NCBI GenBank assembly: GCA_024655905.1
Contig: JANLFP010000002.1
Span: 310,915 to 374,914, forward strand
Reading direction: 5' to 3'
DNA from: Tepidanaerobacteraceae bacterium
GTDB lineage: Bacteria; Bacillota; Thermosediminibacteria; Thermosediminibacterales; Tepidanaerobacteraceae
DNA: 64,000 bases
The notes under the pieces were generated by a model. The model did not search any database and had not been told where the DNA came from. It saw only the letters and a list, made by a program, of their open reading frames with translations. Each line of letters opens with the position of its first letter. The stretch's first letter is position 1. This document shows positions 45,801 to 53,890 of this stretch, one piece after another. The position numbers were made by a program, and so were the translations under genes.

Positions 45801-46446
45801 CATTGTGGAGATGAAAGAAGAAATCGTTTGCATAAAAAAAGCAATTGATTCGCTTGGTATTGTGAACTTGCAGGCTATAGAAGATTATGACAATCTGAAA
45901 TCCCGGTATGATTTTTTATCTGCTCAGAGGAATGATTTAAGAGAAGCAAAGGATAAGCTGGATAGTTTAATTAAAGAAATAACAAAAGCCATGGAGGATA
46001 TGTTTCTAAGCACATTCGAAAGGGTGAGAGAAGAATTTAAAAAAATTTTTACAGAGCTTTTTGGAGGCGGCAGAGCCGATCTTGTAATTCAAAACGAAAA
46101 AAATTTGCTTGAGACGGGGATAGAAATAATAGCACAGCCGCCAGGGAAAAAACTTCAGAGCATTTCTTTGCTTTCCGGAGGTGAAAAGTCGCTCACAGCA
46201 ATAGCTTTAATTTTTGCCATATTGAATATAAAAGCAACGCCCTTTTGCATTCTTGATGAAATAGAATCAGCGCTGGACGATGCAAACATCGATAGATTTG
46301 CGGCATATTTAAAAAAAGTTTCGGCTCATACTCAATTTATTATTATTACACACCGAAAGAATACCATGACTGTTGCAGATGCCCTTTATGGCGTTGCGAT
46401 GGAAGAAACCGCGGTTTCCAAAGTGCTGGCAGTAAAACTGGAATGA
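42892..46446 (+). CDS. smc: chromosome segregation ATPase SMC
   Basis: SMC forms the condensin ring with ScpAB and organises the chromosome. The 1184-residue protein has Walker A GPNGSGKSN near 32-40. Two long coiled coils flank a hinge (about 500-690, ending NPGGSITGGSSKKTNY), followed by the signature LLSGGEKSLTAIALIFA near 1091 and Walker B ILDEIESALDD near 1120. TTG 42892 gives the family start MYLKRVELHGFKSFAD and follows GGAGGG; ATG 42886 is too close. TAGAAT at 42865-42870 may be its -10. The 245 bases before it hold no gene I can support. Confidence 0.95.
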   Translation: MYLKRVELHGFKSFADRIEIEFGPGINAIVGPNGSGKSNITDAIRWVLGEQSMRNIRGTKLEDVIFAGSNSKKPMGMAEVSITLDNSDKLLPLEYSEICFTRRVFRSGDSEFYLNKIPCRLKDIQEILMDTGIGKDGYSIIGQGQVDEILTGHPDDRRIIFEETAGIMKHKSRKREAEKRLEETVNNMARIDDVMAEIQNQMEPLKIQKEKALNYKSLSEQLKQLDINLLLAEISRIEKKLSHVRKSFEENRSCLQEIIDERNLLREKIARDVAELESHESDYAKLHERAYDAASKKKNMEKDLLWMKEEEKRLCIERQELNDNKEHLQQKIYESKDMLAQKTKLLEQKIKEINSLELKITEYEKELAGKDELIKQKESQIENLKGDVIDLLNFASEKRNRMTSLLSMKTSLENRLKQIENDRRILRDSNNATAQEIIKIKDRMQELAFLCKHYQEQIKDTEEDMQKFSLMLEEKKAFGIKKGEELSALVSRHKALKEVTESFEGYQFGVRNLLSSLKNKKLNLEGIHGALADIISVEKTYEVAIETALGGALQNIVCDTDEDAKLAIEYLKRYDLGRVTFLPLNTVRPRFIEDKEAIYLSMKGCIGTANHLTSCEKKFLPIINNLLGRVIVADKLDNALVIAKKSGFNLKIVTLDGELINPGGSITGGSSKKTNYILSRKREIQEFEYSIEKLKGEIAVIRQECSDIEEKYHESLKRMDFLKDNLFNAKSELAAMERELKEKQATLGERERKDEQLESEIKDIKIQNSEIDVQVASLQQEMGSIDIKNNSSQSMVKDLQQQLSMERLNREKLMESIMQLKVNLASQKQEEINMEQNIKDIEKDIQIWSKELKSLQDKSVQNEQSLDRAKQEILNIAEQMESFIKLEEDIMSKTGEIKQRIESMKKSLEENRAKLNFLEEEKQKLEIRLQELRVDETALRMELDQLGEKLMERYSLSIEQAMDYKNDMGSIVEMKEEIVCIKKAIDSLGIVNLQAIEDYDNLKSRYDFLSAQRNDLREAKDKLDSLIKEITKAMEDMFLSTFERVREEFKKIFTELFGGGRADLVIQNEKNLLETGIEIIAQPPGKKLQSISLLSGGEKSLTAIALIFAILNIKATPFCILDEIESALDDANIDRFAAYLKKVSAHTQFIIITHRKNTMTVADALYGVAMEETAVSKVLAVKLE

Positions 46447-46469
46447 TATAATTCAAAGAGGTGATTGAT

Positions 46470-47366
46470 TTGGGACTTTTTGAAAAATTAAAGCAAGGTT
46501 TGACCAAAACAAGGAATAATTTTACCGATAAAATTGATAGTCTGTTAAAATTTACCAGAAAAATAGATGAAGACACCATTGAAGAGTTAGAAGAACTTTT
46601 GATTTCTGCTGATGTCGGTGTCGATGCTACAGAAAGTCTGATAGAGAATTTAAGGCGTCGCATAAAATCTGAAAGGATTAAGAATGCGGATGACCTTAAG
46701 CACGCTCTCAAAGAGGAGATCAGAGGTATTTTTCCACAAAAAAGCATAACCATAAATACCCCATGTATACTATTAATAGTAGGTGTGAATGGGGTCGGCA
46801 AGACCACTTCTATAGGAAAACTCGCATATAATTTTAAAAGCAAGGGTTATAAAGTTTTGCTGGCTGCAGGCGATACGTTCAGAGCGGCCGCGGCTGAACA
46901 ACTGGATATCTGGGGTAAGAGATCGGGTACAGATGTGATAAAACACCAGGAAGGTTCAGACCCTGCATCGGTGCTTTTTGACGCCATTCAATCAGGAAAA
47001 TCCCGCAACGTCGATATTATTATCTGTGATACTGCAGGGCGGCTTCATACAAAAAAGAATCTAATGGAAGAATTAAAAAAACTTTATAGAGTGTGCCAAA
47101 AAGAGTACCCCGATGCCCGGGTTCTAAGCCTGATGGTGCTGGATGCAACCACCGGACAAAATGCTTTATCTCAGGCAAAGATATTCAAAGAAGCGGTTGA
47201 TCTTTCCGGTATAATACTGACTAAACTTGATGGAACTGCAAAGGGAGGCATCATAATAGCCATCGCCAGGGAGTTGAACATTCCTGTATGGTTTGTGGGA
47301 GTGGGGGAAGGAATAGATGACTTGCAGGAATTTAACCCCGATGATTTTGTAGATGCTATTTTGTGA
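46470..47366 (+). CDS. ftsY: signal recognition particle receptor FtsY
   Basis: FtsY docks SRP-ribosome complexes at the membrane. The 298-residue protein has a short N domain, the G1 loop GVNGVGKTTSIGKLAYN near 105-121, DTFRAAAAEQLDIW near 140, DTAGRLHTKKNLMEEL near 189 and TKLDGTAKGG near 252. It lacks the long acidic A domain of E. coli, as in most Gram-positives. TTG 46470 follows AAAGAGGTGATTGA. It follows smc by 23 bases. Confidence 0.95.
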   Translation: MGLFEKLKQGLTKTRNNFTDKIDSLLKFTRKIDEDTIEELEELLISADVGVDATESLIENLRRRIKSERIKNADDLKHALKEEIRGIFPQKSITINTPCILLIVGVNGVGKTTSIGKLAYNFKSKGYKVLLAAGDTFRAAAAEQLDIWGKRSGTDVIKHQEGSDPASVLFDAIQSGKSRNVDIIICDTAGRLHTKKNLMEELKKLYRVCQKEYPDARVLSLMVLDATTGQNALSQAKIFKEAVDLSGIILTKLDGTAKGGIIIAIARELNIPVWFVGVGEGIDDLQEFNPDDFVDAIL

Positions 47367-47398
47367 TTCACTGGGTGATGTTGGGAGCGGGATTTAGC

Positions 47399-47427
47399 TT
47401 GACATAAAATAATGCATGTTGTATAAT
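47399..47427 (+). promoter_or_regulatory. consensus sigma-A promoter of ylxM-ffh
   Basis: TTGACA (47399-47404) and TATAAT (47422-47427) are 17 bases apart, a perfect consensus only 38 bases from the ylxM start codon. Confidence 0.8.
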
Positions 47428-47464
47428 ATCACCTGTAAAGCTCATTGCCTTTACAGGTGATATT
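47425..47464 (+). promoter_or_regulatory. ylxM: 16-bp perfect inverted repeat from -10 box to ylxM start
   Basis: Bases 47425-47440 and 47449-47464 are exact reverse complements around loop CTCATTGC. The left arm begins inside the TATAAT box and contains TCACCT. The right arm contains the Shine-Dalgarno AGGTGA and ends on the base before the GTG start. It could be an operator or an mRNA hairpin that hides the ribosome binding site. Confidence 0.65.
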
Positions 47465-47836
47465 GTGGATGAACGCACAAAAATAAACCTGTTGTACGAT
47501 TTTTATGGTGATTTTTTGACGCAAAAACAAAAAGAAGTATTCGAATTACATTTTTTAAATGACCTGTCTCTCGGAGAAATAGCCGAAAATTACGGAGTAA
47601 CGCGACAGGGAATACATGACATTCTAAAGCGGGCACAGGAAATTTTGACTGTATATGAAAAAAAACTTGGAATGGTCCAAAGATATGCCAATCTTGAAAA
47701 AAAGGTTCACATAATTTTAAAATCACTCAATGAACTCGAATCGGGGCTTTCTGAGGAACATAAAAACAAAGTACGGCAAATCCGCGAAGAAGTGGCCTTA
47801 TTATTGAAGGAAGGCGGCGAGCAGGATGGCTTTTGA
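47465..47836 (+). CDS. ylxM: YlxM-type SRP-associated helix-turn-helix protein
   Basis: YlxM contains a sigma-70 region 4-like helix-turn-helix and, in some Firmicutes, binds SRP and modulates Ffh and FtsY. The 123-residue protein has LLYDFYGDFLTQKQKEVFELHF near 9-30, then DLSLGEIAENYGVTRQGIHDILKRAQ, and a charged coiled-coil tail. GTG 47465 follows directly on a perfect palindrome that includes AGGTGA. It overlaps ffh by 11 bases, so the two are coupled. Confidence 0.93.
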   Translation: MDERTKINLLYDFYGDFLTQKQKEVFELHFLNDLSLGEIAENYGVTRQGIHDILKRAQEILTVYEKKLGMVQRYANLEKKVHIILKSLNELESGLSEEHKNKVRQIREEVALLLKEGGEQDGF

Positions 47837-49166
47837 AGCGCTTACGCAGAAAATGAACGATATTTTCAAAAAACTAAAGGGTAAGGGAAAATTGAGCGAT
47901 TCCGATGTCAAACAGGCCATGAGAGAGGTAAAGCTTGCATTGCTGGAAGCTGATGTAAATTTTAAGGTTGTAAAAGAATTGATTCAAAAAATCAGCGAGC
48001 GCGCCATAGGGCAGGAGGTTATGGAAAGCCTTACTCCGGGCCAGCAAGTTATTAAAATAGTGCATGACGAACTGATAAGATTGATGGGTTCAAAAGAATC
48101 AAAATTAAATTATTCACCGGATGGCATCACAATAATTATGCTTGTTGGGCTTCAGGGCTCAGGCAAAACCACCACTGCCGGAAAATTGGGCCAGCTGCTT
48201 ATAAAGAGTGGAAAAAGACCTCTTCTCGCAGCTGCCGACATTTACCGCCCCGCGGCAATAAAACAATTACAGGTAATTGGGGAAAAGCTGAATCTGCCCG
48301 TTTTTACGATCGGACATCAAAATCCGGTTGATATAGCCAGAGCATCAGTGGAATATGCCCAAAAGCACAACAACAATGTCATAATAATCGATACAGCGGG
48401 GCGATTGCATATAGACGAAGAACTCATGGACGAACTTTCAAAAATAAAACAAGCTGTAAATCCTGTAGAGATACTTTTGGTGGTAGACAGCATGACTGGG
48501 CAGGATGCGGTGAATGTAGCGGAAGAGTTCAACAAGCGACTGTCTTTGACCGGTCTTGTTCTGACTAAGCTCGACGGAGATACACGAGGTGGTGCGGCGC
48601 TATCCGTTAAGGCAGTGACGGGCTGTCCTATAAAATTTGTGGGCATGGGCGAAAAGCTGGAAGATCTGGAAATTTTTTATCCCGAGCGCATGGCCTCAAG
48701 AATCCTGGGGATGGGGGACGTGCTCACCCTTATCGAAAAAGCCACAAAATCAATTGATATAAAAAAGGCTCAGGAGCTGGAACAAAAGCTAAAGTCCCAA
48801 TCTTTTGATCTTAACGATTTTCTGGAACAGCTTTCCCAGGTTAAAAAAATGGGCTCTCTGAGCGATATTCTGAGCATGATTCCTGGATTTTCTCCACAGA
48901 AACTTAAGGGATTGGAATTTGACGAAAAAGAATTAGTGCATGTGGAAGCTATTATTAACTCAATGACACTCGAGGAAAGGAAAAATCCTTCTATTATAAA
49001 CGGCAGCAGACGCAAACGCATTGCTGCCGGCAGCGGCACTTCCATACAGGATGTAAACCGCCTTTTGAAACAATATGAACAGACACGAAAAATGATTAAA
49101 CAAATGACTGATATGGAAAAAGGACGTAAAAAAGGCAAGTTTAAATTACCATTTTTGGGATTTTAA
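47826..49166 (+). CDS. ffh: signal recognition particle protein Ffh (SRP54)
   Basis: Ffh binds signal sequences and the 4.5S/6S-type scRNA. The 446-residue protein has the N domain, G1 loop [18 protein letters not shown] near 107, [16 protein letters not shown] near 187 and [15 protein letters not shown] near 246. A methionine-rich M domain from about 325 carries the RNA-binding [24 protein letters not shown] 47826 follows GGCGAGCAGG inside ylxM. Confidence 0.97.
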   Translation: MAFEALTQKMNDIFKKLKGKGKLSDSDVKQAMREVKLALLEADVNFKVVKELIQKISERAIGQEVMESLTPGQQVIKIVHDELIRLMGSKESKLNYSPDGITIIMLVGLQGSGKTTTAGKLGQLLIKSGKRPLLAAADIYRPAAIKQLQVIGEKLNLPVFTIGHQNPVDIARASVEYAQKHNNNVIIIDTAGRLHIDEELMDELSKIKQAVNPVEILLVVDSMTGQDAVNVAEEFNKRLSLTGLVLTKLDGDTRGGAALSVKAVTGCPIKFVGMGEKLEDLEIFYPERMASRILGMGDVLTLIEKATKSIDIKKAQELEQKLKSQSFDLNDFLEQLSQVKKMGSLSDILSMIPGFSPQKLKGLEFDEKELVHVEAIINSMTLEERKNPSIINGSRRKRIAAGSGTSIQDVNRLLKQYEQTRKMIKQMTDMEKGRKKGKFKLPFLGF

Positions 49167-49180
49167 AAGGAGGTGAAAAG

Positions 49181-49471
49181 GTGGCGGTTAAAATAAGATT
49201 GAGGCGAATGGGGGCCAAAAAGAAGCCCTTTTACAGAGTGGTAGTGGCAGACAGCAGGATGCCCAGAGATGGGAGATTTATAGAAGAGATAGGTTATTAT
49301 AATCCGCTTACAGATCCTGCTGAAATAAAAATCAATCAGGAAAAGGCAACTGATTGGTTGAAAAAGGGCGCGATTCCTACGGATACCGTCAAGTATTTGT
49401 TTAATACAATCGGTATTTTGGAAAACCCTAAAGCTAAACAATCTGCCGAGACCGATGCCGTTGAAGCCTGA
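49181..49471 (+). CDS. rpsP: 30S ribosomal protein S16
   Basis: A small-subunit ribosomal protein of 96 residues starting [19 protein letters not shown] and containing [18 protein letters not shown] near 29-46. GTG 49181 follows AAAGGAGGTGAAAAG. It is followed by khpA, rimM and trmD in the classic rpsP-rimM-trmD-rplS cluster. Confidence 0.97.
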   Translation: MAVKIRLRRMGAKKKPFYRVVVADSRMPRDGRFIEEIGYYNPLTDPAEIKINQEKATDWLKKGAIPTDTVKYLFNTIGILENPKAKQSAETDAVEA

Positions 49472-49539
49472 AGCATTAAAAGCTGGGGATTTCTTCGGCC
49501 GTCATAATGGGCAGGGAAGGAACAAAGGAGGAAAATATT

Positions 49540-49767
49540 GTGGTAGAATTAGTAGAATACATTGCAAAATCACTGGTAGACCATCCCGAAAGTGTAACAG
49601 TCAATCAGGTGGAAGGGGAGCAATCCATTATCCTTGAGCTAAAAGTAGATCCAGAAGACATGGGTAAGGTTATAGGCAAACAGGGCAGGATTGCAAAAGC
49701 AATCAGAACTGTGGTAAAAGCTGCCGCGGCTAAAGACGGCAAAAGAGTAGTAGTGGAAATCATTTAA
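49540..49767 (+). CDS. khpA: KH-domain RNA-binding protein KhpA
   Basis: KhpA pairs with KhpB to bind many RNAs and affects cell elongation in streptococci. The 75-residue protein is essentially one KH domain: [18 protein letters not shown], then the GxxG loop [21 protein letters not shown] near 42-62. GTG 49540 follows AAAGGAGGAAAATATT; the upstream in-frame ATG 49507 lies before this site. It is the ylqC ortholog. Confidence 0.92.
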   Translation: MVELVEYIAKSLVDHPESVTVNQVEGEQSIILELKVDPEDMGKVIGKQGRIAKAIRTVVKAAAAKDGKRVVVEII

Positions 49768-49797
49768 CTTTAATGGAAAGCTAGGGTTTAATATTAT

Positions 49798-49856
49798 AAG
49801 CGGCGGTAAACGCCTGATTTCAATTAATAGAAAACCGCCGCTTAGTCTTATTATTT
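49798..49856 (+). terminator. GC-rich hairpin after khpA, terminator-like
   Basis: AAGCGGCGGT (49798-49807) pairs with ACCGCCGCTT (49834-49843) around a 26-base loop, followed by AGTCTTATTATTT. The T tract is imperfect, so readthrough to rimM is likely. Confidence 0.5.
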
Positions 49857-49898
49857 ACATTAAGTAATATAATTTTTGCTAATCAAAAGGTTTGTTTT

Positions 49899-50429
49899 TT
49901 GGAGGATGTGAATTTATCTTTGGTCAAATATATTTTTATAGGTAGGATTTTATCTGCCTGGGGTGTTAGGGGACAGGTAAAGGTAGAGGCACTGACGGAT
50001 GACGTCAGGAGATTTGATAAACTCGCCAGGGTATTTATAGATGAAGATAATTTACTTGTCTCGCGCGATGTTGAATCCGTGTTATATTTAAAAGATGATT
50101 TTGTAGTTTTAAAGCTGAAAAACGTAGACACACCTGAACAAGCTGAAAAATTGAAAGGTGCTTATTTGAAAATTCCGAGGGAAGATGCAGTCAAATTGCC
50201 TGAAGGAAGGTTTTTTATCTGTGACATTATAGGGCTGCGCGTATTGACTGAAAACGGCGAATCCATAGGCATAATAACCGATGTTCTTCAGACAGGGGCA
50301 AACGATGTCTACGTTATAAAAGGGGAAAATGGGAGGCAAATATTGATTCCTGCTGTAAAACAGGTGGTAAAAAAAATAGATCTGGAAGACGGCAAAATGG
50401 TAATACAACTTATGGAGGGAATGGCATAG
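49899..50429 (+). CDS. rimM: 16S rRNA processing protein RimM
   Basis: RimM helps mature the 30S head domain. The 176-residue protein has the N-terminal motif [23 protein letters not shown] and a C-terminal PRC-barrel with [21 protein letters not shown] near 124. The start is uncertain: TTG 49899 follows AAAGG with 8-base spacing; GTG 49908 is too near GGAGG (49901-49905); TTG 49920 is 14 bases from it. It ends just before the trmD start codon. Confidence 0.92.
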   Translation: MEDVNLSLVKYIFIGRILSAWGVRGQVKVEALTDDVRRFDKLARVFIDEDNLLVSRDVESVLYLKDDFVVLKLKNVDTPEQAEKLKGAYLKIPREDAVKLPEGRFFICDIIGLRVLTENGESIGIITDVLQTGANDVYVIKGENGRQILIPAVKQVVKKIDLEDGKMVIQLMEGMA

Positions 50430-51148
50430 TGCTTCAGATCCATATCCTTACCCTTTTTCCCGAATTTTTTGCCGGACCGCTGGATGTTAGCATACTAAAA
50501 AGAGCCCGGGAAAAAGATCTTGTACGAATAAATCTGGTTAATATAAGAGACTTTTCTCATGATCCCCATAAAAAAGTTGACGATTACCCTTACGGCGGGG
50601 GATGCGGCATGGTGATGAAGCCAGAACCTATATTTGAAGCGGTTGAATATGCTGTTTCAGATTTTAAAAGCGATAAAAGGCGAATTATTTTAATGTCTCC
50701 TAAAGGAAAGCTTTTCGATAATCATTTGGCTCGAAATCTTTCCATGGAGCAACATCTAGTAATCATATGCGGTCATTATGAGGGTGTTGATGAAAGAGTA
50801 AAGACCATAATAACCGATGAAATATCCATAGGCGACTATATTCTTACGGGGGGAGAGGTGCCGGCACTCGCATTGGTGGATGCTACAGCGAGGTTTGTAC
50901 CCGGTGTGCTTGGCAGCCATGAATCATCCCAAAATGAATCCTTTTGCGAAGGATTGCTGGAATATCCTCAATATACCCGACCCGAAGTTTATAGAGACCT
51001 TAAAGTGCCTGAAGTTTTGCTTTCCGGAAATCACAAGGAGATAGAACGATACAGGCGCAGGGAGGCTTTAAAGATAACACGCGAAAGAAGACCCGATTTA
51101 TTTTCTAAGCTTGAATTGAGCGACAATGATAAAAAACTGTTGGAATAG
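50429..51148 (+). CDS. trmD: tRNA (guanine37-N1)-methyltransferase
   Basis: It makes m1G37 in tRNAs reading CCN, CUN and CGG codons and so prevents frameshifts. The 239-residue protein has [17 protein letters not shown] near 5, [17 protein letters not shown] near 50-66, and the SPOUT knot with [11 protein letters not shown] near 112 and [20 protein letters not shown] near 132. GTG 50429 shares a base with the rimM stop and follows TATGGAGGG. Confidence 0.96.
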   Translation: MLQIHILTLFPEFFAGPLDVSILKRAREKDLVRINLVNIRDFSHDPHKKVDDYPYGGGCGMVMKPEPIFEAVEYAVSDFKSDKRRIILMSPKGKLFDNHLARNLSMEQHLVIICGHYEGVDERVKTIITDEISIGDYILTGGEVPALALVDATARFVPGVLGSHESSQNESFCEGLLEYPQYTRPEVYRDLKVPEVLLSGNHKEIERYRRREALKITRERRPDLFSKLELSDNDKKLLE

Positions 51149-51179
51149 TCAGTAGTTATGTTAGAAATCAGTAAATCAA

Positions 51180-51208
51180 TTGCTAAGAAAAAACCAGTAT
51201 GTTATAAT
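51180..51208 (+). promoter_or_regulatory. rplS: sigma-A promoter of rplS
   Basis: TTGCTA (51180-51185) and TATAAT (51203-51208) are spaced by 17 bases, giving a leader of roughly 30 bases. That is too short for a structured L19 leader. Confidence 0.65.
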
Positions 51209-51243
51209 ATGTTCTGTCACTAAACGCAAGGGAGGGATAAAGC

Positions 51244-51585
51244 GTGGATTTAATAACCGCTGTTGAACAGGAGCAAATAAGAAAGGATATCCCTGACTTC
51301 AGACCGGGAGATACGGTGAAAGTATATACGAAAGTTGTGGAAGGCGGCAGGGAACGTATTCAGGTATTTGAAGGCACGGTCATTGCCAGAAGAGGCGGCG
51401 GCTTGAGAGAAACTTTTACTGTGAGAAAAGTTTCTTATGGTGTGGGCGTAGAAAGAATATTTCCGTTAAATTCCCCCCGCATCGATAAAATAGAAGTTGT
51501 AAAGAAAGGGCGAGTACGCCGTGCCAAGCTTTACTACATGAGGAATCTCAGAGGCAAAGCGGCCAGAATAAAGGAGAGGGACTGA
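51244..51585 (+). CDS. rplS: 50S ribosomal protein L19
   Basis: A large-subunit protein at the 30S-50S interface. The 113-residue product has [16 protein letters not shown] near 19, [13 protein letters not shown] near 39, the [20 protein letters not shown] motif and [23 protein letters not shown] 51244 follows AAGGGAGGGATAAAGC. It has its own promoter as well as possible readthrough from trmD. Confidence 0.97.
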   Translation: MDLITAVEQEQIRKDIPDFRPGDTVKVYTKVVEGGRERIQVFEGTVIARRGGGLRETFTVRKVSYGVGVERIFPLNSPRIDKIEVVKKGRVRRAKLYYMRNLRGKAARIKERD

Positions 51586-51605
51586 TGACAGTCCCTTATT
51601 ATTTT
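51577..51605 (+). terminator. intrinsic terminator of rplS
   Basis: AGGGACTG-ATGA-CAGTCCCT (51577-51596) overlaps the stop codon and is followed by TATTATTTTAT. Confidence 0.65.
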
Positions 51606-51631
51606 ATCGATTTCAGGTGGTGTAACATATA

Positions 51632-52489
51632 ATGGAGATCCAGTGGTATCCAGGCCATATGGCAAAAGCCAGAAAGATGATAAAGCAATACGTTAGGCTG
51701 GTAGATGTAGTAATAGAATTGGTTGATGCGCGCGCACCTCTGGCCAGTCACCTGCCGGATCTTGATGAGCTTTCTGATGGTGCGAAAAAAATTGTAGTTT
51801 TAAATAAAGCCGACCTTGCAGATGAGAAAATTACCGAAAAATGGATAAATAAATTTCAAGAATTGCATCTGAAAGCCATCGATATTAACTCTCTGGATCG
51901 TAGCACCGTTAAGAAACTGATAAATATGATAATGACCATTTCCGGCAAAAAGCCCGGAGGCAGACCGGCCAGGTGCATGATTATCGGCATTCCGAATGTG
52001 GGAAAATCGTCTATCATAAATCAGATGGCCGGCAGAAAAGGCGCTAGAACTGGAAACATACCGGGAGTCACCAAGGGCAAGATGTGGTTGAGAGTGGAGA
52101 AGGAATTGGAACTGCTCGATACTCCTGGCATTCTATGGCCTAAATTCGAAGATAATGTTACCGGAATAAAGCTTGCGATACTCGGTTCAATTAAAGAAGA
52201 ATTGATCAATATTGAAGAAATATCCTATGTCTTTCTGGAATTTCTTTTAAAAGAATATCCCGACAGCCTGAGAGAAAGGTATAAAATCGATATCGGGAAA
52301 AGTCCCCGGGAATTGTTGGATGACATAGCTTTTAAAAGGGGATTTCTGATGGCGGGAGGAATGCCCGATAAAGAAAGAAGTGCAAAAACCTTATTAATAG
52401 AGTACCGTCAGGGCAAACTCGGAAGAATATCCCTGGAGACCCCCGATAAGCAAGGAGGATTTTGGCAAAACATATCGAATCAAGAATAA
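51632..52489 (+). CDS. rbgA: ribosome biogenesis GTPase YlqF (RbgA)
   Basis: RbgA is a circularly permuted GTPase needed for late 50S assembly. The 285-residue protein shows the permuted order: IQWYPGHMAKARKMI at the start, G4 NKADL near 58, G5-like region, then G1 GIPNVGKSSIINQM near 119 and G3 DTPGILWPKF near 165. A C-terminal helical domain ends the protein. ATG 51632 follows CAGGTGGTG. The neighbours rplS and rnhB are as in Bacillus. Confidence 0.95.
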   Translation: MEIQWYPGHMAKARKMIKQYVRLVDVVIELVDARAPLASHLPDLDELSDGAKKIVVLNKADLADEKITEKWINKFQELHLKAIDINSLDRSTVKKLINMIMTISGKKPGGRPARCMIIGIPNVGKSSIINQMAGRKGARTGNIPGVTKGKMWLRVEKELELLDTPGILWPKFEDNVTGIKLAILGSIKEELINIEEISYVFLEFLLKEYPDSLRERYKIDIGKSPRELLDDIAFKRGFLMAGGMPDKERSAKTLLIEYRQGKLGRISLETPDKQGGFWQNISNQE

Positions 52490-52516
52490 AAAGGCAGATG
52501 GAAGAGGGTATTTTTT

Positions 52517-53161
52517 ATGGTTGATTTAAAAAAAGAGATTGTCAGGCTCTCAAAACTCTATGACATGGAACGAGGGCTCAGGCAAAAAGGCCATATATTT
52601 ATTGCGGGGGTTGATGAAGCCGGCCGTGGACCTCTGGCAGGACCGGTAGTGGCGGGAGCTGTTATCCTTGAGCCGAATACTCCTTTAATAGATTTAATAG
52701 ATTTGAAGGACTCCAAACTTTTAAGCGAGAAAAAAAGAGAGGCGGTATATGAAAAAGTAGTTAAAGCTGCTGTATCTTATGCTTTTGATGTGGTTGACCG
52801 AGAATACATAGACGAGCATAACATATTAAATGCTACCCTTTATGCTATGAAGAGAGCTGTGGAGAAACTGAGCGTAAAGCCGGATTTTATTCTCGTGGAT
52901 GCTCTCAAAATACCCGGTATAGATATTCCGCAGCAAGCGATAGTTCACGGCGATAATCGGTGCGCATGTATAGCGGCCGCTTCAGTGGTGGCAAAAGTAG
53001 AGCGGGATAGGATAATGAAAGATTACGATAAAATATATCCCCAGTATGGTTTTTCTAGAAATAAAGGATACGGGACTAAAGAGCATGTGAATTCCATAAA
53101 GAAATACGGCTTTTGTCCCATTCACAGGAAGAGTTTTTCAATAAAAGGGCTGGAGATGTAA
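52517..53161 (+). CDS. rnhB: ribonuclease HII
   Basis: It cuts RNA in RNA-DNA hybrids and removes single ribonucleotides from DNA. The 214-residue protein has GVDEAGRGPLAGPVVAGAVI near 31 with Asp and Glu of the active site, DSKLLSEKKR near 76, LVDALKIP near 134 and HGDNRCACIAAASVVAKVERD near 150. ATG 52517 follows GAAGAGGG. yraN starts 1 base after its stop. Confidence 0.96.
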   Translation: MVDLKKEIVRLSKLYDMERGLRQKGHIFIAGVDEAGRGPLAGPVVAGAVILEPNTPLIDLIDLKDSKLLSEKKREAVYEKVVKAAVSYAFDVVDREYIDEHNILNATLYAMKRAVEKLSVKPDFILVDALKIPGIDIPQQAIVHGDNRCACIAAASVVAKVERDRIMKDYDKIYPQYGFSRNKGYGTKEHVNSIKKYGFCPIHRKSFSIKGLEM

Positions 53162-53162
53162 G

Positions 53163-53516
53163 GTGGACAATAAAAAAATTGGTGCAATGGGTGAAAAGCG
53201 GGCACTAGAGTTTTTGAAGCGCAACAATTACCATATACTTGCTGGAAACTACAGGTGCCGACAGGGCGAGATAGATATAATTGCAAAACAGGGGAGCACC
53301 CTCGTTTTTGTTGAAGTAAAAACCAGAAGTTCTTTAGCCTTCGGCCTGGGAATGGAGGCAGTCAATCATAGCAAACAGCAGAAGATCAGAAAAGCCGCAA
53401 TGAATTTTCTCAATGATAATAAAGTGGGCTTTACTGACCTGAGATTTGATGTGATAGACATAGTGATGAAAGACCATGACTCTGCTGAAATAATACATAT
53501 TAAAAATGCTTTCTAA
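53163..53516 (+). CDS. yraN: UPF0102 family nuclease-like protein YraN
   Basis: The family has a restriction-endonuclease-like fold, and its role is not settled. The 117-residue protein has GAMGEKRALEFLKRNNYHILAGNYR and the nuclease-like motif GEIDIIAKQGSTLVFVEVKTRSS at about 36-58 (D, ExK). GTG 53163 lies just after the rnhB stop. In Clostridia this gene is usually followed by comM; here a remnant and clpB intervene. Confidence 0.9.
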   Translation: MDNKKIGAMGEKRALEFLKRNNYHILAGNYRCRQGEIDIIAKQGSTLVFVEVKTRSSLAFGLGMEAVNHSKQQKIRKAAMNFLNDNKVGFTDLRFDVIDIVMKDHDSAEIIHIKNAF

Positions 53517-53890
53517 ATGGATAATGCCATATCAAGGAAAGGGAGATTTTTTGGGGCTGGGTGTAATGACTGCCGAAACAAGCAGTGATGTGGGCAAGGC
53601 AACCGTCAGCCTGGGTTTAATTGGCCTTTTGTCGAAAAGGTGCAGGGTGATTCCCTTTGAGGTCGGGCCAGATAATATAGTTGTGGGATATAACGAGGTG
53701 AATGCATACCTAAAACTGGTGAGAAAAAGCCTTGGCAAACCTACAGTAGCTTTATCGAAGGCGGCTTCGCTATTAGGCAGGGTGGAAAGCGCGCCAAATA
53801 CATGATGACAGGCGGAGTCGCCAAAAACAATGGATGGTGTATGAAATAGAAAACAAAATCCAGGAAAAGATACGGAAATATTAATTTATC
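53506..53890 (+). pseudogene. chimeric gene remnant: CbiA/CobB-like start, dehydratase-activase-like end
   Basis: A frame from 53506 to 53805 reads MTAETSSDVGKATVSLGL followed by RVIPFEVGPDNI. This resembles the N terminus of cobyrinic acid a,c-diamide synthase (usual form GTxSGVGKTT ... KVGPDYI), but the P-loop is damaged. After about 53680 the text changes to ALSKAASLLGRVES. One frame shift later (about 53790-53835) it reads KYMMTGGVAKNNG, the C-terminal motif of 2-hydroxyacyl-CoA dehydratase activases (TGGVAKN). In-frame stops follow. Both halves are short and mutated, so this is a decayed junction of two genes, not a working protein. Confidence 0.6.

Noticed and set aside
51209..51243. 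L19 leader regulatory RNA before rplS
   Set aside because: The promoter at 51180-51208 leaves only about 30 bases of leader.
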